A DNA stretch of 64,000 nucleotides from Oleispira sp036960605 (GTDB taxonomy: Bacteria; Pseudomonadota; Gammaproteobacteria; Pseudomonadales; Oceanobacteraceae), in contig JBALXI010000013.1 in NCBI GenBank assembly GCA_036960605.1, positions 1 through 64,000 of the forward strand. The letters are read 5' to 3'. Both the position numbers and the translations under genes were made by a program. The notes under the pieces were generated by a model. It had not been told where the DNA came from. It ran no database searches and worked only from the letters and a program-made list of their open reading frames with translations. Shown here one piece after another: positions 8,060 through 16,846 of this stretch; position 1 is the stretch's first letter; each line of letters starts with the position of its first letter.

Positions 8060-8833
8060 TTAACCAAAAACAAATATGCTATTACCAGCGTCATTAATAC
8101 GCCGAGCGGCGACATTAAAGACCTCACTAATCATCTGCTCAGTCATCACTTCCGATGTTTTTCCTTGCGCTCGAATTTGACCGTTATCCAATAACCAGAC
8201 CTCATCTGCCAAACTAAACGCCTGATTCAAATCGTGCAATACAATCACGACGCAGTGGCCTTCTTGTGCCGCCTGCAAGCATATCTTTTGCAATTGTTGC
8301 TGATGTTCTAAATCTAGGCTACTCGCGGGCTCATCTAATAACCAGAGCCCACAACCACGTCCCTCGGCTTTCATATTAGACAGCTGCAGATAGGTTCTGG
8401 CAATTTGACAGCGCTGCTGCTCGCCCCCAGAAAGTTGGCGGAAATCTTTGTCGGCAAGAGATTCAATTCCCCAGTCGTTAATAACCTGTTTAACCTGCTG
8501 ACGCTGCTGTAAACGCGTTAAAGAAAAAGGCAGCGTAGCCAACGATAAAACTTCTTCAACTTCTAATGGAAACTGCAGCTGACTGTGTTGGGGTAAATAC
8601 GCCAGATGTTGTGCGAGTTGTTCAGAGGAAAATTGCTCTAGCGCTCGCCCCTGTAAAAGGATTTCACCTTGGCATTCTAACAAGCGCGCCATGGCCTTAA
8701 TTAAGGTCGATTTACCAGCACCATTAGGCCCAAGTAAGGCGATGATTTTTCCCGCGGCAAGCTCTCCGCTGATGTTATCCAATACTTGTTTACCATTACG
8801 GCTCAGGCTAATACCGTGTAAAGACATTACCAT
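8060..8833 (-). CDS. hmuV: Heme ABC transporter ATP-binding protein HmuV
   Basis: ATPase of a heme-type importer in the FecCD/BtuCD class. Walker A GPNGAGKS is at residues 35-42, the signature LSGGEQ at 134-139, Walker B LWLLDEP at 163-169, and the H-loop histidine at about H200. YLPQHSQLQFPLEVEEVL is typical of HmuV rather than FecE. The start overlaps the hmuU stop (ATGGTAATG), and ATG codons at 8833 and 8827 are both possible. Substrate is by family resemblance; a cobalamin or siderophore substrate cannot be excluded. Confidence 0.85.
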   Translation of the reverse strand: MVMSLHGISLSRNGKQVLDNISGELAAGKIIALLGPNGAGKSTLIKAMARLLECQGEILLQGRALEQFSSEQLAQHLAYLPQHSQLQFPLEVEEVLSLATLPFSLTRLQQRQQVKQVINDWGIESLADKDFRQLSGGEQQRCQIARTYLQLSNMKAEGRGCGLWLLDEPASSLDLEHQQQLQKICLQAAQEGHCVVIVLHDLNQAFSLADEVWLLDNGQIRAQGKTSEVMTEQMISEVFNVAARRINDAGNSIFVFG

Positions 8834-9819
8834 TGTAGACGTCTCCCTTCGCGTAATAATAACCAGATAAAAACCGGCGCCCCGATCAATGCCGTGACAA
8901 TACCAATCGGTAATTCAGCCGGCGCAATAATAGTACGCGCAATGCTGTCGGCAATGACTAATAAGCTACCCCCGAGGAAGAAAGATAATGGCAATAAATA
9001 GCGATGACTTGCCCCTACCAACATACGACCAATATGCGGCGTGACCAATCCAATAAAGCCGATAATGCCGCAAGCCGATACTGCCAGTGCGGCTAATAAA
9101 GCCACCAGTACAATACTTTGCTTCTGTAAGCGTTTTACATCGACCCCCATGGTATTCGCTTCTGCTTGCCCGAGCAGAATGGCATCTAACTTACGGTGCT
9201 GTTTAGGCAGCCAAAGGCAGATGATTAATAAGGCGATGGAACACAGGGTTAACCAGAAATAGTTAGCACTGGCCAAGCTGCCTAAGGACCAGAAGGTTAT
9301 ATGCCTTAAAGCACTGTCCGTGGCGAGGTAGGTTAATAAGCCAATCAGTGAAGCCGCTACCACGTTGATAGCGATACCCGCTAAGATCAATAGCGCCATG
9401 CCTCCGGGTAAATCATTACGACCGAGCTTGAGCACCGCGACCGTCGCGAGAATGCCACCAATAAATGCAGCGATAGGAATATAATAATGGGCCTGGAAAT
9501 CAACAAAATCAGCCAAGACTATCATTAATGCCGCACCTAATGCCGCACCCGCCGACACCCCAATTAAGCTTGGATCAGCCAGTGGGTTACGTACATTACT
9601 CTGAATCAGTACCCCCGCTAACGATAGACTCGCGCCGATAACGAATGCCAGCAATACGCGCGGGACTCGAATGTCCCACAGAATTTTGCTGCCAATATCG
9701 GTATTCATGAGGGTTTGCACATCGATAGAGCCAAGAAAAAGTGCTGCCATACAAATGCCAAGGCTTAACAGAATGCCGATCAGCCAGCCAAGCGGCGATA
9801 TTAAAAGTTTTTTAATCAT
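8827..9819 (-). CDS. hmuU: Heme/iron ABC transporter permease HmuU (FecCD family)
   Basis: A 330-residue inner-membrane permease with about nine or ten helices. FecCD hallmarks are visible: DIRVPRVLLAFVIGASLSLA near the N-terminus, NPLADPSLIGVSAGAALGAAL, the C-terminal coupling region GFIGLVTPHIGRMLVG, and PAELPIGIVTALIGAPVFIW. It moves heme, or a related iron compound, from the periplasm to the cytoplasm using HmuV. It overlaps hmuV, so translation is coupled. Neither the periplasmic binding protein (hmuT) nor a TonB receptor is adjacent; the next gene upstream is divergent and unrelated. Confidence 0.87.
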   Translation of the reverse strand: MIKKLLISPLGWLIGILLSLGICMAALFLGSIDVQTLMNTDIGSKILWDIRVPRVLLAFVIGASLSLAGVLIQSNVRNPLADPSLIGVSAGAALGAALMIVLADFVDFQAHYYIPIAAFIGGILATVAVLKLGRNDLPGGMALLILAGIAINVVAASLIGLLTYLATDSALRHITFWSLGSLASANYFWLTLCSIALLIICLWLPKQHRKLDAILLGQAEANTMGVDVKRLQKQSIVLVALLAALAVSACGIIGFIGLVTPHIGRMLVGASHRYLLPLSFFLGGSLLVIADSIARTIIAPAELPIGIVTALIGAPVFIWLLLREGRRLQW

Positions 9820-9880
9820 GAGCGAAACAAGGCTAAACTAGCGCCTTTAATTACCTATCAAGTCTAAGTAAGGTTTAAGT

Positions 9881-10198
9881 ATGCCCATTCTATGCCATAG
9901 CGACGAAATTGCTGAAGGAAAAAGTAAAGGTTTTCAAATCAAAGAGACGTTTTTATTTGCCGTAAAGAAGAATGATGCAATTTATGTCTATGAGAATACC
10001 TGTCCGCATTTGGGAATTCAGCTGGAATGGCAGCCTGATGAATTTTTAGATATCGATGGCAGCATGATTCAATGCAGTAGCCATGGCGCGCTTTTTAGAA
10101 TTGAAGATGGTGAATGTTTGATGGGTCCATGCCAAGGACAATCATTAATCGCGTTCGATTTCACCCTAGTTGATGGCCAGATTGAGATTACTGTATAA
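9881..10198 (+). CDS. Small Rieske [2Fe-2S] ferredoxin-like protein
   Basis: At 105 residues this is a single Rieske domain with both cluster-binding boxes: C41-P-H43 (NTCPHLG) and C65-S-S-H68-G (IQCSSHG). There is no signal peptide or membrane anchor, so it is cytosolic and resembles NirD-like or dioxygenase-type ferredoxins. No partner oxygenase or reductase gene is adjacent. It probably shuttles electrons, but the partner is unknown. Confidence 0.87.
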   Translation: MPILCHSDEIAEGKSKGFQIKETFLFAVKKNDAIYVYENTCPHLGIQLEWQPDEFLDIDGSMIQCSSHGALFRIEDGECLMGPCQGQSLIAFDFTLVDGQIEITV

Positions 10199-10335
10199 GC
10201 AGGATATTGAGCTGTACGCTTAGAAAAGACTGTTCCATCTCCACCCAATGGGCTTTCAAGTCCACAAAGTAATGTTCATTATTCATTAAAGCCCTATGTT
10301 TCAGGCGTTCTAGCCTAACTCTATGCCCTTCACAT

Positions 10336-10360
10336 CAAGCTGGTGCAAATATGCACCAAG
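10336..10360. promoter_or_regulatory. Inverted repeat GGTGC...GCACC upstream of LolA-like gene
   Basis: GGTGCAAATATGCACC is flanked by AGCT/AGCTT arms that extend the pairing with one bulge. It lies about 95 bases before the likely start at 10454. It could be an operator or a leader hairpin. The 255-bp gap from the Rieske gene holds no other recognisable element. Confidence 0.3.
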
Positions 10361-10453
10361 CTTCACGAAGTTTCGATCTACTCTACCGTCACCGTGTCCT
10401 CTAACCTGTTGATAAGAATTTACTCCTTACTCATAACAGATGGATACATCACC

Positions 10454-11275
10454 ATGACATTCACCTCAAGCTCAGCGCTCACTAAGCCTATTGTGCATTT
10501 ATTGGCAACCAGCGCTTTATTATTTTCAGTTTCAGCTCAGGCTCTCTCAGTAGAAGAAGCTGAAAAGAAAGGCTTAGAAATCTCGCAACAAACCAAGTTT
10601 AAAGATACCGGCTGGGTCGATAATACGGCCGATATGCTGATGACCCTACGAAATAAGCAGGGCCAAGAAAGTATTCGTCAGGTAAAAATTAAAAATCTAG
10701 AACAACTCAATGATGGCGATAAGAGTTTAACTAATTTTACTCAGCCTAGAGATGTAAAAGGCACGTCATTCTTAAGCTTTTCTCACCCAATAAAAGCGGA
10801 TGATCAATGGCTTTATCTTCCAGCACTGAAACGCGTTAAACGAATATCGTCCAGTAACAAATCGGGCCCTTTCATGGGTAGCGAGTTCGCCTTTGAAGAT
10901 TTAAGTTCTTTTGAAATAAAAAAGTATCACTACAAATATCTAGCCGATGAAACCATTAACAATTTAGCCAGCTATAAAGTTGAACAATATCCTGTGGATA
11001 AAAACTCAGGTTATACCCGTCGTATAGTTTGGGTTGACCAAAGTGAGTATCGCCTACAGAAAATCGACTTTTACGATCGTAAAGACAGCTTATTAAAAAC
11101 CCTTTCCTATGCTAATTACCAACAATATGAAAATCAATTCTGGCGCGCAGACTCCATGCTTATGGTGAATCACCAGACAGGAAAAAATACGGAATTGAAT
11201 TGGTCTAATTATCAATTCAAGACGGGTTTAAAAGACAGCGACTTTAATAAAAGTGCCTTAAAACGTAATCGTTAA
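10454..11275 (+). CDS. LolA-like outer-membrane lipoprotein-sorting family protein
   Basis: About 273 residues from ATG 10454, with a signal peptide (PIVHLLATSALLFSVSAQA). The mature part begins SVEEAEKKGLEISQQTK and contains MLMTLRNKQGQ, FTQPRDVKGTSFLSF, DDQWLYLPALKRVKRISSSN and FMGSEFAFEDLS. These are hallmarks of the LolA-like periplasmic family (COG2834-type) found beside RND/MMPL exporters. The open frame runs back to 10343 but that extension has no signal-like character. It lies 64 bp before the RND gene and is probably its periplasmic partner, carrying a lipid or hydrophobic cargo. Confidence 0.82.
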   Translation: MTFTSSSALTKPIVHLLATSALLFSVSAQALSVEEAEKKGLEISQQTKFKDTGWVDNTADMLMTLRNKQGQESIRQVKIKNLEQLNDGDKSLTNFTQPRDVKGTSFLSFSHPIKADDQWLYLPALKRVKRISSSNKSGPFMGSEFAFEDLSSFEIKKYHYKYLADETINNLASYKVEQYPVDKNSGYTRRIVWVDQSEYRLQKIDFYDRKDSLLKTLSYANYQQYENQFWRADSMLMVNHQTGKNTELNWSNYQFKTGLKDSDFNKSALKRNR

Positions 11276-11339
11276 TCCTAAGTACTCCTTAGACCTAAAC
11301 ATTTCCTAATTCTAAAGACGTGTAAATACAGAGAATATT

Positions 11340-13697
11340 ATGAATCAATCTATCCCTCACTCAATTGCAAGCAACCTCGTCAGGTGGCGTTGGTTATTTG
11401 CTATTATGTCACTGGCACTGGTTTTTACGCTCGCCAGTGGTGCTCGCTTTTTATCCTTCGCTACCGATTATGAAATCTGGTTTTCTGACGATAACCCGCA
11501 ATACTTAGATTTCTCATCGATTCAAAATACCTATGTGAAATCCGATAATGTCGTTATCTTATTAACGCCCAAAGATGGAGAGGTTTTCAGTAATGAAACT
11601 CTAGCCAGTATTGAATGGTTAACAAACGCCGCTTGGAAAATTCCTTTTTCGACACGGGTTGATTCATTAAGTAATTTTCAATATACCTATGCGAATGATG
11701 ATGACTTAATCGTTGAAGATTTGATAAAAAATGCTGCAGATTTAACGGCCAGTGAAATCGCTCACATCAAAGATGTCGCACTGGCTGAACCCTTATTGCT
11801 TAACAGCGCGATTTCTTCAAATACGAAAGTAACGGCTGTGAACGTCACGATTAATTTGCCCAAAGGTAATCCTGAAGGTAGCCCTGCGGTTACTAATTAT
11901 ACCCGTGATTTAATTAAGCAGCTTGAGTTAAAGAATCCCAACTTAGAAGTCCGATTAACAGGCCTAGTCGTGATGGACAACGCGTTCATGGAAGCGTCTA
12001 TGTCGGATATGAGCTCCTTAACGCTGGCGATGTTTGCATTGATTTTAATCGGTTTGTTGTTCTTCTTACGCAGTATTACGGCAACGTTTAGTATTTTGGC
12101 CATTATCATTTTATCGGTTATGGCGACGATGGGCGTTGCGGGCTGGTTAGGTGTGCAATTAACGCCGGTATCGGCTGGAGCACCTACGATTGTAATGACC
12201 ATTGTGGTTGCTAATGCGGTGCACATACTGATTACGATGATTCATAATATGCGCGCCGGGATGATTAAGCGCGAAGCATTAAGTGAAAGCCTACGCGTAA
12301 ATATGCAACCCGTTGTATTAGCGACAATCACTACCGTCGTTGGCTTCTTAACCATGCATTTTTCTGACGTACCGCCTTTTCACCACTTGGCTAATATGGT
12401 CGCGGCTGGGGTATTGATTTCTTTCTTACTCTCAATGACCTTTCTACCCTGGTTATTAATGCTATTCCCAGTAAAGATTAAAATTCATAAAGAATCAGAA
12501 ACAACAAAGATAAGCCAATTAGGTGAATTTGTTATTGCCAAACGCAAGCAAGTTTTGGTCTCTATGGTGGCAATTACCGTTGTACTAACCGCATTAATTC
12601 CACTGAACATTGTTAACGACAGAATCTGGGAATTCTTCGATGAGAGTGTCGCCTTTCGACTTGATACCGACTACGCCTCAGAACATCTAACAGGGCCTTA
12701 TTATTTAGAATACGGTTTAGAATCTAATTCTGCCGGTGGCATTAGTGAACCGAAATATTTAACCTTACTGGATGACTATCGCACTTGGTTATATCAGCAA
12801 GATGAAGTCGTTCACGTGAATATTCTTTCCGATATAATGAAGCGTTTGAATAAAAATCTACACGCTGATGATAGCACCTGGTATCGCTTGCCAGAAAACA
12901 GAGAGCTCGCCGCACAATATCTATTATTGTACGAAATGTCTCTCCCTTACGGCTTAGATCTCAACAATCAAATCAATGTGGATAAGTCAGGTACTCGTGT
13001 CACGGTATCGTTGCATACGTTATCGAATAACGAAATGATCGCTTTTAATACTCGCGCCCAAGCTTGGTTAACCGAACAGGCTCCTTGGATCACACAAACC
13101 GTCGGTAGTCCGCAGTTTATGTTTTCTCACATTAGTTTGCGTACGGTAGAGCAAATGACGGGGGGAGTCGCTTTTGCTTTAGCCTTAATTTCACTATTAA
13201 TCTTCATCTCGTTACGTTCATTTAAAATCGGCTTAATCAGTTTAATTCCTAACTTAGTTCCACCGATGATGTCGTTTGGTCTGTGGGCACTTTTAGTCGG
13301 TGAAGTCGGTTTTGCATTAGCGCTTTCGGTGAGCATGATCATCGGCATCATCGTCGATGATACCGTGCACTTTTTAAGTAAATATACCCGAGGCCGTCGT
13401 GAAAAACAGCTCAGCGCCGAAGAAGCCGTACGCTATGCTTTTTCAAACGTAGGTCCTGCACTGATCATCACAACAGCCGTATTAGCCGCTGGGTTCTCGG
13501 TATTAATGTTATCGACGTTTAAGCTTAATTTTGAGCTGGGATTAATTACAGCAATGACGATTACGATCGCCTTGATTGTTGATTTCTTATTATTGCCCGC
13601 CATGCTGCTGACCTTTGATACGAAACCTTATTCGCAAGAATCGAATGAAGACTTAGAGCTGGTTAATAATACAATCGCGGGGATTCAAACGAGCTAG
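11340..13697 (+). CDS. RND/MMPL-family exporter
   Basis: A 785-residue inner-membrane protein built as two repeats, each one helix, a large periplasmic loop and five helices (helical bundles at roughly residues 215-375 and 600-765). This is the COG1033 (MMPL/HpnN-like) architecture used for lipids and hydrophobic molecules. The second repeat has the acidic pair in GIIVDDTVHFL expected for proton coupling. The equivalent site in the first repeat reads IVVANAVHIL, with Asn in place of Asp. It pairs with the LolA-like gene just upstream. The cargo is not indicated. Confidence 0.85.
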   Translation: MNQSIPHSIASNLVRWRWLFAIMSLALVFTLASGARFLSFATDYEIWFSDDNPQYLDFSSIQNTYVKSDNVVILLTPKDGEVFSNETLASIEWLTNAAWKIPFSTRVDSLSNFQYTYANDDDLIVEDLIKNAADLTASEIAHIKDVALAEPLLLNSAISSNTKVTAVNVTINLPKGNPEGSPAVTNYTRDLIKQLELKNPNLEVRLTGLVVMDNAFMEASMSDMSSLTLAMFALILIGLLFFLRSITATFSILAIIILSVMATMGVAGWLGVQLTPVSAGAPTIVMTIVVANAVHILITMIHNMRAGMIKREALSESLRVNMQPVVLATITTVVGFLTMHFSDVPPFHHLANMVAAGVLISFLLSMTFLPWLLMLFPVKIKIHKESETTKISQLGEFVIAKRKQVLVSMVAITVVLTALIPLNIVNDRIWEFFDESVAFRLDTDYASEHLTGPYYLEYGLESNSAGGISEPKYLTLLDDYRTWLYQQDEVVHVNILSDIMKRLNKNLHADDSTWYRLPENRELAAQYLLLYEMSLPYGLDLNNQINVDKSGTRVTVSLHTLSNNEMIAFNTRAQAWLTEQAPWITQTVGSPQFMFSHISLRTVEQMTGGVAFALALISLLIFISLRSFKIGLISLIPNLVPPMMSFGLWALLVGEVGFALALSVSMIIGIIVDDTVHFLSKYTRGRREKQLSAEEAVRYAFSNVGPALIITTAVLAAGFSVLMLSTFKLNFELGLITAMTITIALIVDFLLLPAMLLTFDTKPYSQESNEDLELVNNTIAGIQTS

Positions 13698-13736
13698 TCT
13701 CTAGAATTTAAAATGTCGTAGATAACAGCTATAAAA

Positions 13737-13770
13737 AAAGCGGTGCTAACATTAGCATCGCTTTTTACTT
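13737..13770. terminator. Bidirectional intrinsic terminator
   Basis: AAAGCGGTGCTAA-CA-TTAGCATCGCTTTTT forms a 13-bp stem with one G-U pair. An A-run precedes it and a T-run follows, so it can stop the plus-strand RND operon and the minus-strand small-protein gene that converge here. Confidence 0.85.
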
Positions 13771-13812
13771 TTTTATTAGGGCTAAAATTTCCCTACCAAA
13801 AAATGGGGCTTT

Positions 13813-14061
13813 CTATTCTGAAGCATCTTTTAGTTTATCAGCAATATCATCAACACTGTCTGTAAACGTTTCTTTGGCGGCATCAGTCGCATCTTCTAAT
13901 TTTTCTTCAAAATAATTTGTACCACGACTCTCCATTTTGTCTAATACGGATTGTTCTTCCAAGGGATTGGCGAATAAATCATTGCCATGATAAATATTGG
14001 CTCCTACCCACGCAGCTACCACAATGACAGGGAGGGAAAATAGTTTAGGTAATATACTCAT
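13813..14061 (-). CDS. Small membrane-anchored protein of unknown function
   Basis: 82 residues. An N-terminal hydrophobic segment (about 8-24, LFSLPVIVVAAWVGANIY) could be a signal anchor. It is followed by a charged, probably helical tail (YFEEKLEDATDAAKETFTDS, then VDDIADKLKDASE). I do not recognise a family. It ends at the shared terminator and has its own 88-bp upstream gap from sfsA. A real gene is supported by coherent membrane-plus-amphipathic organisation rather than homology. Confidence 0.6.
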   Translation of the reverse strand: MSILPKLFSLPVIVVAAWVGANIYHGNDLFANPLEEQSVLDKMESRGTNYFEEKLEDATDAAKETFTDSVDDIADKLKDASE

Positions 14062-14149
14062 TTAATAATCCTTTTAATGTCTCGTTAAAGCGACTCAACG
14101 TCTTTTTTGATCAGTTATTTTATCGATAGTACGATAGTAGTTCCATCGT

Positions 14150-14908
14150 CTAAATCGATATTTGAAGCGGTGTTTTTAATACCATACCTTGTGCTTGGAA
14201 CTCAACTTGATAGGCCAAGACCTCTACACCTGCGGCCATCACCTCACGTAATTTTTTAGCATAAGTGGGATCAACATGATCAGCAACTCTCACCTGTTTT
14301 ATACCTTCGTGAGGCACACAAAAGAATAAGATACTACGCTGCCCTTCCGCTTTCAAACGCATTAACACTTCTAAATGTTTTAGACCACGACTGGTGACCG
14401 CATCAGGAAAATAGCCGACATTTTCTTCGCCCAAACCAGCCTCATCATTACTATCAGCATTGCCTAAAAGTGTAACGCTCTTTACTTCGATATAGGTCAG
14501 TGACTCACTGGTATCAGTACTAACCAAAAAATCCAACCGTCCTTCATCGACTTTCGGTTCCGCTTTTAAATGCTGCGCTGATATAACAGCAACTTCTTTG
14601 ATTCGGTTTGCCAATAAAGCTTCTTTCACCAACTGATTCGCTCTCGCGGTATTGATGCAAGCTTTATACTGCCCTTCCACTTCGACCCATTCCCAGCTCA
14701 GTGGCAACTTGCGCTTAGGGTTCTGGCTGTCGAACAGCCACACCTTAGCGCCTTCGTCCTTACAGTTCGTCATTGAGCCGGTATTCGCACAATGCGCTGT
14801 CACGACCTCTCCTGCACGCTCAATGGGGCTGGTCAGCTCTATATCCGACAAAAAGCGCTTATAGCGCTGAATAAGCTTTCCGGTTAATAAAGGGCGTTCG
14901 TATTCCAT
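14150..14908 (-). CDS. sfsA: SfsA (sugar fermentation stimulation protein A)
   Basis: 252 residues matching the SfsA family: RYKRFLSDIEL, AHCANTGSMTNCKDEGAKVW (ANTGSM is the family signature) and IEVKSVTLLG, followed by YFPDAVTSRGLKHLEVL. The IEVK motif and fold are nuclease-like (restriction-endonuclease superfamily with an OB-type N-terminal part). Historically linked to maltose metabolism in E. coli, but its biochemical role is unsettled. It begins 4 bp after the aminotransferase stop, so the two are co-transcribed. Confidence 0.93.
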   Translation of the reverse strand: MEYERPLLTGKLIQRYKRFLSDIELTSPIERAGEVVTAHCANTGSMTNCKDEGAKVWLFDSQNPKRKLPLSWEWVEVEGQYKACINTARANQLVKEALLANRIKEVAVISAQHLKAEPKVDEGRLDFLVSTDTSESLTYIEVKSVTLLGNADSNDEAGLGEENVGYFPDAVTSRGLKHLEVLMRLKAEGQRSILFFCVPHEGIKQVRVADHVDPTYAKKLREVMAAGVEVLAYQVEFQAQGMVLKTPLQISI

Positions 14909-14911
14909 ACT

Positions 14912-16132
14912 CTATTTCTCCCCTGCTTTATGCTCAAGCCAGGTCTTTATGCGTAAAACGGCCTGCTTTAAGCGTTCAATATTGGTGGTATAAGCAAAGC
15001 GAACATAAAGATGGGCATCTTGATCACCAAAATCAAAACCCGGTGTCAGTGCAACCCCCGTATCTTGTAGCAGCTGTTGGCAAAAAGCTTGAGTATCTTG
15101 TGTGAGCGCACGCGCATCGGCGTAGATATAAAAAGCACCATCTGGAATAACGGGAATTTTAAAGCCTAACTTCGGCAGCTCTGCTAATAAATAATCACGT
15201 CGTTGCTGTAGCTCTAAGCGCCGCTCTTCCATGATGCTGAGTGAGTCTTCACTAAAAGCGGCGATAGCCCCGTATTGCGCTGGAGTTGAAGGCGCTAAAA
15301 ATAGATTTTGGGCAAGGCGTTCGATCACCGGAATATAGTGCTCTGGCACGACCATCCAGCCCAAGCGCCAACCTGTCATGCCGAAGTATTTAGAAAACGA
15401 ATTAATCACCACCACATCATCCCCTAACGCCAGCGCGGTTTGTGGGCGCTTACTTGCTAGCGTTGAATCATCGTCGGCATCCTCCACAGCATCGTGATAA
15501 GTCAGACCATGGTAAATTTCGTCGACCCAAAGTTCACCGCCCAGCTGACGTGTTTGCTCGGCTATTTGCTCTAACTGCGGATAAGGAATCATTGCCCCAG
15601 TGGGGTTGGCGGGACTGGCCATTAGCACCGCTTTGCTCGCGTTAGGATGCCAATGCTGTTTGATCTGTTCGGCGGTTAATTGAAAGCCCGATTTAGCAGC
15701 GGTGGGGATCAAGCGTCCATGTGCTTCAAAAACCCGAGCAAAATGGCGATTACAAGGGTAGCCCGGATCGGCCATCAACAGTTCGTCACCGGCTTCTAAG
15801 CGCGCAGCCATTAACAGCAGCAAAGCACCCGAAGCACCCGGTGTAATGGCGATGCGTTCTGCAGAGACTGTCACGCCATAGCGGGATTGATAAAAATCGG
15901 CGATCTTCTGGCGTAGCTCTGGCAACCCCAAAGCGGGAGTATAATGCGTTTTACCTGCTTTTAAGGCTTCAATCGCAGCCTGAGTGATGGGCTCTGGCGT
16001 GGTAAAATCAGGCTCTCCAACTTCGAGGTGAATAACATCGACCCCCTTAGAAGCCAACGCTTGCGCTTGCTGTAAAATGGCCATTACTTGAAATGGCGCG
16101 ATCTCTTCAGTGCGAGAAGCAAATCCTGTCAC
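14912..16132 (-). CDS. PLP-dependent class I/II aminotransferase
   Basis: 406 residues, fold-type I. The PLP lysine is K248 in NSFSKYFGMTGWRLGW, the pyridine-binding aspartate lies in WVDEIYHGL, and ASPANPTG is the conserved turn. It belongs to the aspartate/alanine-type aminotransferases, and the exact amino acid pair cannot be read from sequence. It sits divergently upstream of dksA and in front of sfsA, as in Pseudomonas. Confidence 0.88.
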   Translation of the reverse strand: MTGFASRTEEIAPFQVMAILQQAQALASKGVDVIHLEVGEPDFTTPEPITQAAIEALKAGKTHYTPALGLPELRQKIADFYQSRYGVTVSAERIAITPGASGALLLLMAARLEAGDELLMADPGYPCNRHFARVFEAHGRLIPTAAKSGFQLTAEQIKQHWHPNASKAVLMASPANPTGAMIPYPQLEQIAEQTRQLGGELWVDEIYHGLTYHDAVEDADDDSTLASKRPQTALALGDDVVVINSFSKYFGMTGWRLGWMVVPEHYIPVIERLAQNLFLAPSTPAQYGAIAAFSEDSLSIMEERRLELQQRRDYLLAELPKLGFKIPVIPDGAFYIYADARALTQDTQAFCQQLLQDTGVALTPGFDFGDQDAHLYVRFAYTTNIERLKQAVLRIKTWLEHKAGEK

Positions 16133-16289
16133 GTAATCATCCTAAAAACATTTAAATTGATAATAATCGCCATATTGTGCCAGATTCGTGCAGAGTCACC
16201 ACTAAAGTGTTAATTTAATTGAAGAAAATGCTTCAAGCAGCTAGTCATTTGGTTATTTATCTGATAGCTTGCCTGCGTTGAAAAATAAA

Positions 16290-16346
16290 GCGTTCAAGCT
16301 CAGAATGAACGCATGGAATAATGCTCGACTCGAGATACTATCGAGC
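16290..16346 (+). promoter_or_regulatory. Two hairpins in the dksA upstream region
   Basis: GCGTTCA (16290-16296) pairs with TGAACGC (16306-16312), and GCTCGA (16323-16328) pairs with TCGAGC (16341-16346). They lie 29 to 85 bases before the dksA ATG, in the 242-bp divergent gap. They may fold in the dksA leader; a regulatory role is only suggested by position. Confidence 0.35.
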
Positions 16347-16374
16347 TCTGTAGCGATATGAGGCTGCTGCAATT

Positions 16375-16809
16375 ATGCCAGATGATAATAAAGCTTTTGC
16401 GATAACTACCTTTACCCCTTATGTAGAAAAGGTCGGTGAAGAGTACATGAACATCGAACAACGTAAACACTTCAGTAAAATTCTTGCGAGCTGGAAACAA
16501 GAATTGATGGAAGAAGTTGATCGTACTAAAGAACATATGCAGTCCGAGGCGAATAACGCTGCGGATCCAAGCGACCGTGCAAGCCAAGAAGAAGAGTTTA
16601 GTCTCGAACTTCGTGCTCGCGATCGTGAGCGTAAGTTGATTAAAAAGATCAACAAGACGTTAGCGCTGATCGAAAAAGACGATTATGGTTTTTGTGATGA
16701 ATGTGGTGTTGAAATCGGCGTTCGCCGCTTAGAAGCCCGCCCAACTGCAAACCTATGTATCGACTGTAAAACTCTAGCCGAGATTAAAGAACGCCAACTG
16801 GGTGTTTAG
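16375..16809 (+). CDS. dksA: RNA polymerase-binding transcription factor DksA
   Basis: 144 residues. Coiled-coil helices carry the acidic tip ADPSDRASQEEE (D64 and D67 correspond to the essential tip aspartates of E. coli DksA). A four-cysteine zinc finger (C107, C110, C128, C131) follows. DksA enters the RNA polymerase secondary channel and, with ppGpp, tunes rRNA and amino-acid promoters. An in-frame ATG at 16447 is possible but would shorten the N-terminus; 16375 gives the usual length. It is followed by gluQ, as in many gammaproteobacteria. Confidence 0.96.
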   Translation: MPDDNKAFAITTFTPYVEKVGEEYMNIEQRKHFSKILASWKQELMEEVDRTKEHMQSEANNAADPSDRASQEEEFSLELRARDRERKLIKKINKTLALIEKDDYGFCDECGVEIGVRRLEARPTANLCIDCKTLAEIKERQLGV

Positions 16810-16846
16810 AAACCTTCTGCTTAGAAAATCGGGTACTTAGACGCTC

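Noticed and set aside
16300..16587. Minus-strand 95-codon frame over the dksA start
   Set aside because: It overlaps the conserved dksA gene and leader; no recognisable protein features.
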